Positions 1-5,414 of a stretch of 8,435 bases of DNA are shown here, piece after piece. The DNA is from Acidobacteriota bacterium. Its GTDB lineage: Bacteria; Acidobacteriota; UBA6911; RPQK01. Numbering within the stretch: the stretch's first letter is position 1; the number at the start of each line of letters is the position of its first letter. The notes under the pieces were generated by a model that was not told the origin of the DNA, searched no databases, and saw only the letters and a list, made by a program, of their open reading frames with translations. The position numbers were made by a program, and so were the translations under genes. The DNA lies in assembly GCA_003819755.1 (NCBI GenBank), contig RPQK01000305.1:1-8435 (forward strand), read 5' to 3'.

Positions 1-90
1 ATCGAATGTCGAATATCGAATGTCGAATGTCCAAGTAAGGACAGGTTTTACTTCGACATTCGACATTCGATATTCGAAATTCGATATTCG
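1..90. repeat. Inverted repeat built from TCGAATR heptamers
   Basis: Positions 1-38 and 48-85 are inverted copies that pair at 36 of 38 positions around a 9-nt loop (39-47). Each arm is itself tandem with a period of 7. The left arm has TCGAATG/TCGAATA units at 2-8, 9-15, 16-22 and 23-29. The right arm has the complementary units CGACATT or CGATATT/CGAAATT at 54-60, 61-67, 68-74, 75-81 and 82-88. As RNA or extruded DNA it would form a very long hairpin. The window begins inside the left arm, so the repeat may extend further left. It has no coding potential beyond repetitive translation. Its function is unknown: it could be a dispersed palindromic element, a transcription end signal for an upstream gene, or a protein-binding array. 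Confidence 0.9.
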
Positions 91-100
91 TCTTACCCTT

Positions 101-177
101 GCCACCTTGTCACCCTGTCACCCTGCCACCGTGCCACCGTGCCACCGTGCCACCCTGTCACCGTGCCACCTTGTCAC
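101..177. repeat. Tandem octamer array, consensus GYCACCNT, about 9.6 copies
   Basis: Nine full units of exactly 8 bp run from 101 to 172 (GCCACCTT, GTCACCCT twice, GCCACCGT three times, GCCACCCT, GTCACCGT, GCCACCTT), followed by a partial GTCAC to 177. Units vary only at position 2 (C/T) and at positions 7-8. The array is strongly strand-biased in composition (C on the + strand, G on the other). It ends 34 nt before the -35 element of the sigma operon promoter. Perfect neighbouring units suggest recent slippage. It is unlike CRISPR, which has longer repeats and unique spacers. Confidence 0.92.
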
Positions 178-211
178 GTTTTCCCCTATGCATTTAGCGT
201 GCCTGAGAAAG

Positions 212-237
212 TGAAACAGCATTGCGGGCAGCCCGTA
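212..237 (+). promoter_or_regulatory. Candidate ECF-type (autoregulated) promoter of the sigma operon
   Basis: TGAAAC at 212-217 and CGTA at 234-237 are separated by exactly 16 nt. This matches the known TGAAAC-N16-CGTA pattern of ECF promoters such as those of Bacillus SigW, and the gene just downstream encodes an ECF sigma factor, as expected for autoregulation. Transcription would start near 244-246, leaving only a few nucleotides before the ATG at 251. An overlapping housekeeping-like -10 (TATACT, 238-243) lacks a convincing -35. Promoter use is inferred from the motif alone. Confidence 0.55.
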
Positions 238-250
238 TATACTTTAGGGG

Positions 251-847
251 ATGGCCCGGACCGATGCCGAGTTGGTAGCTGCCACGTTGGATGGAGACGG
301 GAACGCCTTTGGCGACATCGTCAGGCGTTATCAGCAGTTTGTCTTCAACGCGGTCTACCATTACCTCGGCGCACGCGGAGATGTGGAGGACGTGGCTCAA
401 GAGGTGTTTCTCAAGCTTTACCGTTCTCTCGACCGCTTTGATCGAAGCCGACCGCTGCAGGCTTGGATTTACCGTATCACGGCGAACCAATGCCTGGACG
501 AAGCGCGAAAGAGCCGGCATCGACGGGTCAAGAATTTTGCTGATCTGGGGGAGGAAGAAGAGGAAAGGATCCGTCGCTATTTCGACGAGGATCAACATGG
601 CGCGTCGCTCACCGAGAGCGAGGACGACGAAACTCTGCGCCTGCTGCGGAAAATGATGGACGGATTGCCTGAGAAGGATAGAATGGCGTTCGTACTGAGA
701 GAGATAGAAGGCCTGAGTTATGCGGAGGTCAGCCAGGCGCTGAACACCTCGGTAACCGCGGCCCGAATTCGAATCAGCCGCGTCAAGAAAAAGCTGATGG
801 TTCAGCTCGACAAGATCCTTGGGAGCAGACAGGGAGAAAGACCTTGA
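251..847 (+). CDS. ECF-family RNA polymerase sigma factor (RpoE-like)
   Basis: This 198-residue protein has the two-domain build of ECF sigma factors, which redirect RNA polymerase to stress promoters. The sigma-2 domain lies at about residues 22-92, with a region 2.2-type DVEDVAQEVFLKLYRSL segment (44-60) and the 2.3/2.4 stretch LQAWIYRITANQCLDEARKS (69-88), which melts and reads the -10. An acidic linker (about 100-125) follows. Sigma-4 is at about 131-185, with the LPEKDRMAFVLREIEGLSYAEVS-type helix-turn-helix (139-161) that reads the -35. The ATG at 251 is preceded directly by AGGGG with no spacing, so no normal Shine-Dalgarno is available, and a very short or absent leader is likely. The stop overlaps the TTG start of the anti-sigma gene. 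Family assignment is secure; the stimulus and subgroup are not. Confidence 0.95.
   Translation: MARTDAELVAATLDGDGNAFGDIVRRYQQFVFNAVYHYLGARGDVEDVAQEVFLKLYRSLDRFDRSRPLQAWIYRITANQCLDEARKSRHRRVKNFADLGEEEEERIRRYFDEDQHGASLTESEDDETLRLLRKMMDGLPEKDRMAFVLREIEGLSYAEVSQALNTSVTAARIRISRVKKKLMVQLDKILGSRQGERP
831..846 (+). promoter_or_regulatory. Shine-Dalgarno fixing a TTG start in a TTGA overlap
   Basis: AGGGAG at 831-836 lies 7 nt before TTG at 844. The sigma gene's TGA (845-847) overlaps this start, so the two are probably translationally coupled. No ATG in this frame gives a complete protein: the next Met is beyond the zinc motif, at residue 76. Confidence 0.75.
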
Positions 848-1272
848 ACAGCAATCATATCCGGTTTTGGGAGCTTTCATCGGGAGACGAGATCGACAGG
901 CAGCACCTGGAGATTTGTGAGGAGTGCCGTCGGCAATCCGAGGTCCACCGTCTGCTCTTGATTCAGCTCTCGAGATTGCCCCGCATTGAGGCTCCGCCTT
1001 TCTTTGCTGCTCGCGTCCAGAATTTGATCTCCGAAGCTCGGCCTTCGCTTGTTTATTACTTTCAGCGAATGGCCGCCCAGCTGGCTCCGTTGCTGACTCT
1101 CTTGATTCTTGTCACCAGCCTGTTGATCCACAGTGTCAGCAACGAACAAAGCGGTCAGCCAGGAAGCGGCGGCCAGGCTGCGGTAGTACTGGACGAATCT
1201 GCGTTTCCCGAAGTGTCGGTTGAAAACATGATTGCTATGCCTCCGGACCTTGATGAAGGATCCAACCGATGA
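844..1272 (+). CDS. Membrane-bound zinc-finger anti-sigma factor (zf-HC2/ZAS type)
   Basis: This 142-residue protein starts at TTG. The N-terminal cytoplasmic domain has the H-x3-C-x2-C anti-sigma signature at His21, Cys25 and Cys28 (HLEICEEC). In the ZAS family this motif sits in the domain that clamps the cognate ECF sigma. A single transmembrane helix spans about residues 77-98, followed by a Gly/Ser/Gln-rich periplasmic tail of about 44 residues. It overlaps the sigma gene by 4 nt (TTGA) and the next gene by 4 nt (ATGA), so equimolar production is likely. It presumably holds the upstream sigma at the membrane until an envelope signal releases it. Whether release is by proteolysis or conformational change cannot be told from the sequence. 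The periplasmic part is short and has no recognisable ligand domain, so sensing may belong to the third gene. Confidence 0.9.
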   Translation: MNSNHIRFWELSSGDEIDRQHLEICEECRRQSEVHRLLLIQLSRLPRIEAPPFFAARVQNLISEARPSLVYYFQRMAAQLAPLLTLLILVTSLLIHSVSNEQSGQPGSGGQAAVVLDESAFPEVSVENMIAMPPDLDEGSNR

Positions 1273-1667
1273 CGAACCGAAACAAGGCTGTGGTCTGGGT
1301 GTTGGCCGTGTTTTTACTCGGAGCCCTTTCGGGCGGAAGTTTGGTTTACCTCCTGATGCCACCTGAGACTTCGGTGGCCGATCGAGGGAGAGACGGGCGC
1401 AATCGGCCCTCTCCCAAGGAAGCGATGGATCGGCTCGCTAAGGATTTAGGGCTGGACGCCAAACAGCAGGAGCAGGTCGACAAGATCTTCCAGGAGACCC
1501 GCCGGGAGTCTCACGAGGCGTTTAAGGAAATCCGGGCAGGAATGCACAACCGCCTGAAGCAGATCATGAGCCCGGAGCAGTTCGGCAAGTTCGAGAAGAT
1601 CATGAAGGACCGGAGGCCTCCAGGCGGCGGTGATCGCGGCCGATCTCCCGGGCAGCCACCACGGTGA
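1269..1667 (+). CDS. Membrane-anchored Spy/CpxP/CnrX-like periplasmic stress or metal sensor
   Basis: This 132-residue protein has an N-terminal membrane anchor or uncleaved signal at about residues 7-29 (Ala/Leu/Gly-rich, positive charges before it). A charged linker follows, then a helical domain at about 48-114 with two LTPEQ-like helix starts, LGLDAKQQEQVDKIF (60-74) and IMSPEQFGKFEKIM (99-112). That pattern is typical of Spy/CpxP and CnrX/ZraP-type proteins, which bind misfolded protein or metal in the periplasm. Possible ligands are His82, His93 and several Glu and Met residues, but no clear metal site can be assigned. The C-terminal tail is Pro/Gly/Arg-rich and probably disordered. The start at 1269 has GAAGGA at 1255-1260 and overlaps the anti-sigma stop (ATGA). 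The order sigma / anti-sigma / sensor resembles cnrHYX in logic, though not in gene order. The last 22 codons overlap the opposite-strand methyltransferase gene. Confidence 0.72.
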   Translation: MTNRNKAVVWVLAVFLLGALSGGSLVYLLMPPETSVADRGRDGRNRPSPKEAMDRLAKDLGLDAKQQEQVDKIFQETRRESHEAFKEIRAGMHNRLKQIMSPEQFGKFEKIMKDRRPPGGGDRGRSPGQPPR

Positions 1668-2589
1668 TTATTCCCGCCGACCGGGTGAGGCTCTCCACCA
1701 GCTCGAAGACGAACAGGAGGGGCTTCAAGGCGTAGTACGGGCCCCTCGTTCCGAACTTTTCCCTCGACCAGTTGATCAAGCTCCACTTCAGGCAGTGGAA
1801 GTTGACGATCCGCGAAAAAAACAGGGGTCCGTGCAAGAATTCCAGGCCTGCCTCTGAAAGAATTCTTTGCAGGGACCTAGGCGAGAAATGGTGCAGGTGC
1901 CGGGGCACGTCATCGAATCCGTACCAGAAACGTCGAAACCACAGAGCTTGAAGGCTGTCGAGGTTCGGAAGCGAGATGAAGACCAGTCCGCCCGGCCTCA
2001 GCAGTTCTTTCACCCGGCGCAATACCTTTTCGGGCTCGGGAAGGTGCTCCAGTACATGCCAGAAGGTCACGACGTCGAAGGAGGATGGAGTCAGCCTGGG
2101 GCTGTAGATGTCTCCGGCAATCAGGGTCAGCTTGGGGAAAACCTCCGACACCAATGCGACGGTGGGCTCAGAGAGCTCCACCCCGGTGCGATCCCATCGA
2201 TTGCCGTCCAGGGCTAGCAGGAAGCGGGCATCGGCACAACCGACGTCCAGGATTCTCCCGCCGGTTTTGAACTGCTCAATCAACCCCACTTTCTCCGTTT
2301 CCTTGCGCCAGGAGCGGCTCTTTTGAAGGCGCCCTTGGCGGTAGTCATCGATCATCTGGCTGGTGTTCCCGAGATAGGCTGGCGGGTAATACGTGCCGAT
2401 CTTTTCCGGCTCGAGCGGAGGGTGTGTCCACCCATACCCGCAGTCCCGACACCACAGAATCTCCCACCTCTCCTCCGGCGTCCAGCGGACGTGATCGAAG
2501 GCGTGGCAGAAAAGCCCCGTCTCCTGACTGCCGCACAGCGGGCAAGCGGCGGAGGATTGCGGATTGCGGGTGACCGATCGAAGGTTCAT
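1600..2589 (-). CDS. Zinc-ribbon, class I SAM-dependent methyltransferase
   Basis: This 329-residue protein begins with a four-cysteine zinc ribbon (Cys16/Cys19 and Cys47/Cys50). A class I methyltransferase fold follows: motif I ILDVGCADARFL (113-124), an acidic ribose-binding position near Glu138, Asp160 in AGD, and FDVVTFWHVLEHL (171-183), then LLRPGGLVFISLPN. The later segment with PRHLHHFSPRSL is common in methyltransferases found near surface-polysaccharide genes (Methyltransf_23-like), where such enzymes modify sugars or lipids. No glycan gene is nearby here, so the substrate is unknown. The ATG at 2589 has only a weak AGG 8 nt upstream. The fold appears to finish at about residue 314, and the last 15 residues are a charged tail encoded antisense to the sensor gene. 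The gene is divergent from the AI-2E gene across a 221-bp gap. Confidence 0.9.
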   Translation of the reverse strand: MNLRSVTRNPQSSAACPLCGSQETGLFCHAFDHVRWTPEERWEILWCRDCGYGWTHPPLEPEKIGTYYPPAYLGNTSQMIDDYRQGRLQKSRSWRKETEKVGLIEQFKTGGRILDVGCADARFLLALDGNRWDRTGVELSEPTVALVSEVFPKLTLIAGDIYSPRLTPSSFDVVTFWHVLEHLPEPEKVLRRVKELLRPGGLVFISLPNLDSLQALWFRRFWYGFDDVPRHLHHFSPRSLQRILSEAGLEFLHGPLFFSRIVNFHCLKWSLINWSREKFGTRGPYYALKPLLFVFELVESLTRSAGIITVVAAREIGRDHRRLEASGPS

Positions 2590-2610
2590 GGAATTTGCCT
2601 GTGTCTCGGA

Positions 2611-2625
2611 CGCGCCAGAGGCGCG
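2611..2625. repeat. Short GC-rich hairpin in the divergent intergenic region
   Basis: CGCGCC (2611-2616) and GGCGCG (2620-2625) are perfect inverted copies around AGA. A second small hairpin, GCGC-AAAAA-GCGC, lies at 2639-2651. Both sit 22-62 nt upstream of the methyltransferase start on the minus strand. The first would fill the spacer of a possible ECF-like promoter. Neither is followed by a clear T-run, so terminator function is not claimed. Confidence 0.5.
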
Positions 2626-2775
2626 GGGTTTCGATACAGCGCAAAAAGCGCGCCACTCAACCGCCGCTGAGATTGAAGCCTCGGCCCCCGAACAGAGGCG
2701 TTCGCAAAAAGTAAAAATGACATTTGGCGAGACGCCCGCGCTCCCAGGCTAAACCTTGAACTCCCGGCCCTTCAA

Positions 2776-2804
2776 TTGTCAACGGTCATCGTCTGCTCTA
2801 TGCT
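2776..2804 (+). promoter_or_regulatory. Candidate housekeeping promoter for the AI-2E gene
   Basis: TTGTCA (2776-2781) and TATGCT (2799-2804) are separated by 17 nt, the optimal sigma-70 spacing. The -35 matches 5/6 and the -10 matches 4/6 of the consensus. Only 6 nt separate the -10 from the ATG at 2811, so transcription would begin on or next to the start codon. Confidence 0.5.
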
Positions 2805-2810
2805 TCAGCT

Positions 2811-3896
2811 ATGCGCTCGCAGCAGAATCTTGCGCGTCTGGTACTTGTCCTGGCCGCGCTGGTGGTCCTCTACTTCGTCTTTCAGATCTTTCGGCCCTTT
2901 CTGGCATCCATTGCCGTGGCCGTCGTCCTCAGTTCCCTCTCCTACCCGCTTTTCGAGCAGTTGCTGGTGAAATTCAAGGGTAAACGAGGCTGGGCGGCCT
3001 TGGTTGCCTGTCTTGCCTTGACCTTCGTCATCATTGTTCCTTTCGTTATCCTGCTGATAATGCTGGCGCAGCAGGTCAGCCAGGTTTACATGCAGTTGGA
3101 GGATATGCTGGCAAAGGGTGATTTCAAGGGGATGGCGACGCTCAACCAGATACCGGTGCTCCGAAAACCTCTTGCCTGGGTGAATAGTGTTGTTGACTTG
3201 CGCCGGTTCGACATTGTGGGCAACGCCGCCAGCCTACTCAAGCAGGCGAGTGTCTTGCTCCTGTCCCATAGCACGGCGATCGTTACCGGCTTGTTCAGCC
3301 TGATATTCAACTTCTTCATCATGGTCGTGACGATGTTCTTCCTGTTTCGTGACGGCCCCTTGCTCAAGGAAGAACTTACGACCCTCTCGCCGGTTTCAAG
3401 ACGGTATACAGATCTCCTGACATCCACCTTCCGCGAGGTGGCCCGGGCCACGGTCATCGGCAGTCTCGTCACCGCGCTCGCCCAGGGAGTCGCCGCCGGC
3501 ATCATATTCTGGGCTCTGGGAGTGTCCAACGCTTTGTTCTGGGGGACAATCAGTGCCTTCTTCTCCCTGGTGCCGGTCGTCGGCGCCGCGCTTATTTGGG
3601 CCCCGTGGGCGATCTACCTGCTGCTGAGCGGAAGTGTCGTCAAGGGAATCTTAATGATTGCCCTTCAGTCGCTTGTTGTCGGCTCGTTGGACAACGTCCT
3701 GCGTCCGGTACTCATTGAAGGGCGCGTCCGCATGCATACCATGATCATCTTCTTCGCGATCATGGGAGGTATCGCCTATTTTGGCGTCCTGGGGATGGTT
3801 TTTGGACCAATCATCGTCGCGCTTGGAATGACCCTCCTTGAGGTGTACAAGATCGAAGTCCGTGCGGCCCGAGGCGAGTCCGTCTCCCTCAAGTGA
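2811..3896 (+). CDS. AI-2E family (UPF0118) multi-pass membrane transporter
   Basis: This 361-residue inner-membrane protein has the AI-2E/PF01594 layout. There is a pair of N-terminal membrane helices (about 8-46) and a third at about 61-87. A soluble loop (about 88-150) contains amphipathic helices. Further helices follow at about 155-180, 213-236, 240-272, 276-293 and 309-346. The family signature SLDNVLRPVLIEGR-x-MH is seen at 292-309, followed by the Gly-rich FFAIMGGIAYFGVLGMVFGP (314-333). Members have been reported to export autoinducer-2 (TqsA) or to act as Na+/H+ antiporters, so the transported substrate cannot be inferred. There is no Shine-Dalgarno before the ATG, consistent with a leaderless message. 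Four nucleotides separate the stop from the next start. Length is normal for the family. Confidence 0.93.
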   Translation: MRSQQNLARLVLVLAALVVLYFVFQIFRPFLASIAVAVVLSSLSYPLFEQLLVKFKGKRGWAALVACLALTFVIIVPFVILLIMLAQQVSQVYMQLEDMLAKGDFKGMATLNQIPVLRKPLAWVNSVVDLRRFDIVGNAASLLKQASVLLLSHSTAIVTGLFSLIFNFFIMVVTMFFLFRDGPLLKEELTTLSPVSRRYTDLLTSTFREVARATVIGSLVTALAQGVAAGIIFWALGVSNALFWGTISAFFSLVPVVGAALIWAPWAIYLLLSGSVVKGILMIALQSLVVGSLDNVLRPVLIEGRVRMHTMIIFFAIMGGIAYFGVLGMVFGPIIVALGMTLLEVYKIEVRAARGESVSLK

Positions 3897-3900
3897 AGAC

Positions 3901-4446
3901 ATGCAAAAAAACCTTCTGCTGACAGGCCACCCCGGAGTGGGGAAAACGACCCTCATCGTCAAGATGATTGGGCGATCTGGCCAATATCCCATCACCGGTT
4001 TCTACACCGAGGAGATCCGAGAGCAGGGCGAACGAGTCGGGTTTCGGGCGGTGACTTTAAACGGGAGCAGTGCGGTCTTTGCCCACAAGGACTACCATAC
4101 GGACCCACGGCTCCGGGTGGGCCGCTACGGAATCAAACCGGAAGTCTTGGAAACGCTGGTCCTCCCGCACCTCCAGCCGGCAAGAAAGAACGCCCGGATC
4201 GTTTTCATAGACGAGATCGCCAAGATGGAGATTCTGTCTGAGAAAATCAAAGAGCATATATGGGCTGTGCTGGAGTCCGACATCCCGGTGGTGGCGACTA
4301 TCACGATGAAAGGCACCGGGTTCGTCAAACATGTGAAATCCCGCCCGGATGTGAAGCTCATCACCGTAACTGAACGCAACCGGGATATACTGACCGCGCA
4401 ACTTGGGCGCGAGATCGGAAGTCTGTTGGCACACGAGTTGCCTTGA
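3901..4446 (+). CDS. THEP1-type nucleoside-triphosphatase (NTPase_1 / DUF265)
   Basis: This 181-residue P-loop protein has Walker A GHPGVGKT at residues 9-16 and Walker B IVFIDEIAKME at 100-110, with Asp104/Glu105 as the likely Mg2+ and catalytic acids. Between them is the family segment GFYTEEIREQGERVGFRAVTLNG. This arrangement and length fit the THEP1 family, known to hydrolyse NTPs to NDPs in thermophiles; related human NTPCR is cancer-related NTPase. The biological role is unclear across the family. The start at ATG 3901 puts the P-loop right at the N-terminus, as usual. An in-frame ATG at 3838 would overlap the transporter gene by 59 nt and add 21 residues not expected in the family. The ribosome site is weak, so coupling to the upstream gene across the 4-nt gap is likely. 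Confidence 0.9.
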   Translation: MQKNLLLTGHPGVGKTTLIVKMIGRSGQYPITGFYTEEIREQGERVGFRAVTLNGSSAVFAHKDYHTDPRLRVGRYGIKPEVLETLVLPHLQPARKNARIVFIDEIAKMEILSEKIKEHIWAVLESDIPVVATITMKGTGFVKHVKSRPDVKLITVTERNRDILTAQLGREIGSLLAHELP

Positions 4447-4453
4447 TTCTGAT

Positions 4454-4645
4454 ATGACCAAGAGATATTTGATCGTGACGAAAGAAGGGGATCAGCGGGA
4501 AGCGTTTTTGATCACGATCAAGGCCCTCGGCTTGAAAGACCTCTCCAAGAAGCTGTCTCGCCGGATGCTCCGCAAGTTGTTGCAGGGAGATAAGATCAAC
4601 CGGGTAACAGTTCAACGTATCCCCCTCGATGATCCGGCACCTTGA
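4454..4645 (+). CDS. Unrecognised small basic protein (63 aa)
   Basis: I do not recognise this family. The 63-residue product is rich in Lys and Arg, with a strand-like start (RYLIVTKEG, 4-12), a likely helix (REAFLITIKALGL, 15-27), a very basic helix KDLSKKLSRRMLRKLLQGD (29-47) and a strand KINRVTVQRIPL (47-58). It has no Cys, no signal and no membrane segment. It starts 7 nt after the NTPase stop, with no clear Shine-Dalgarno. An in-frame ATG at 4403 would overlap the NTPase gene by 44 nt and add a dissimilar, Cys-containing stretch, so 4454 is preferred. The ordered amphipathic pattern and position in a tight operon argue that it is real. A nucleic-acid-binding role would fit the charge but is a guess. 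Confidence 0.6.
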   Translation: MTKRYLIVTKEGDQREAFLITIKALGLKDLSKKLSRRMLRKLLQGDKINRVTVQRIPLDDPAP

Positions 4646-4734
4646 AGCCTTCGCAATTCCCCTGGATCGCGCGAGATCCGAGAAACAGAACTCGGGAATT
4701 ATTCCTCGAAAGACGGGCCGGAGTTCGCATCACC

Positions 4735-4764
4735 TTGCAGCACTTCATTTTCATTCGGTATGAT
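4735..4764 (+). promoter_or_regulatory. Candidate promoter upstream of the exported-protein gene
   Basis: TATGAT (4759-4764) is a good -10 (5/6) ending 8 nt before the ATG at 4773. The -35 candidate TTGCAG (4735-4740), 18 nt upstream, is poor (3/6). The 127-bp gap after the preceding gene also supports a new transcription unit here. The gap contains only short weak inverted repeats (for example CCGAG/CTCGG at about 4677-4695) and no convincing terminator. Confidence 0.4.
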
Positions 4765-4772
4765 GGCAAGCG

Positions 4773-5390
4773 ATGAAGCGAATTCCGGCTGTCGTCTTTC
4801 TGGTGGCGTGCCTCTGCATCGATCCGCTTGCCGCCTACAAAATCAAAGAGTTCAAAGCAAAGCCGGCCAAGGAGTACGCCGCGCACCAAGACTTTCAGAA
4901 CATCGTCATTGCCGCTGATCCGCGCCTTACCGAAGAGGGCGTCCAGGAGCTTTTCGATACCAAGAAGATGTTGGACCGGCTGATCATGCCGGTCGTCGTC
5001 GTGGTTGAGAACAAGAACGATTTCGCGATTCGGATCATGGCCGAAGACATCCTCATGGTTGACTCCACGGGTGCTCAGATCCAGGGCATTCCCTATGACG
5101 TGGTTCTCCTGCGCCTGGCGCTCAAGGGACCGCTCTCAGGTTACTCGACCCGGAAGGAGATTTTGATCAGGCAGGTTGGCGACAAGAACATGGTGATGGA
5201 TTTCGAACACAAGTACTTCGGCGAAAAGCTGATAGCGCCGCACGACTCGGACTTCGGCGTGGTCTTCTTCCCCATACCGTCGAACGCCGACCTTGCTGAA
5301 ACCCGTCTTTACGTCCGGCAGGTTCACAACATCACCAAAGACGAACCCTTGATGTTTTTTGAGTTTGATCTGGCGAAGGTCAAGAAGTAG
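4773..5390 (+). CDS. Exported protein of unknown function, probably beta-rich
   Basis: This 205-residue protein has a signal sequence (MKR, hydrophobic core 4-16). Two processing routes are possible: LVAC at residues 10-13 is a good lipobox that would give a lipoprotein lipidated on Cys13, and PLAA-Y (18-22) could be a signal peptidase I site. The mature part has many strand-like stretches, including LIMPVVVVVENKNDFAIRIM (71-90) and AEDILMVDSTGAQIQGIPYDVVLL (91-114). This pattern, of a residue core followed by a statement-like 'DSTG.QIQ' turn, resembles beta-sandwich accessory domains, but I cannot name a family. No catalytic motif is evident. It has no Shine-Dalgarno and a -10 box 8 nt before ATG. 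It is followed after 24 nt, in the same reading frame, by the first M16 gene, which suggests a functional link to the peptidase pair. Confidence 0.8.
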   Translation: MKRIPAVVFLVACLCIDPLAAYKIKEFKAKPAKEYAAHQDFQNIVIAADPRLTEEGVQELFDTKKMLDRLIMPVVVVVENKNDFAIRIMAEDILMVDSTGAQIQGIPYDVVLLRLALKGPLSGYSTRKEILIRQVGDKNMVMDFEHKYFGEKLIAPHDSDFGVVFFPIPSNADLAETRLYVRQVHNITKDEPLMFFEFDLAKVKK

Positions 5391-5414
5391 ACGGCGCCTT
5401 CCCTTTTACCCCTG

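Noticed and set aside
101..177. CRISPR-like repeat array
   Set aside because: The units are 8 bp with no unique spacers and no cas genes nearby; it is a simple tandem repeat.
20..441. Open frames across the repeat region on the plus strand
   Set aside because: The translations are periodic (CHPATVPPCH-like) products of the octamer array, and the longer one runs into the sigma gene in the wrong frame.
194..880. Long open frame on the minus strand opposite the sigma factor gene (228 codons)
   Set aside because: It lies antisense to a clear ECF sigma gene, and its translation has no recognisable domain and poor composition; it is a shadow of GC-rich coding sequence.
3838..3900. Longer N-terminus for the THEP1 NTPase from an upstream in-frame ATG
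   Set aside because: It would lie inside the transporter gene and place 21 extra residues before the P-loop, whereas the family normally starts immediately before it.
4403..4453. Longer N-terminus for the 63-residue protein
   Set aside because: It overlaps the NTPase gene by 44 nt and adds residues of unlike composition.
4646..4772. Rho-independent terminator after the small basic protein gene
   Set aside because: The inverted repeats are only about 5 bp (GGATC/GATCC, CCGAG/CTCGG) and are not followed by a T-run.
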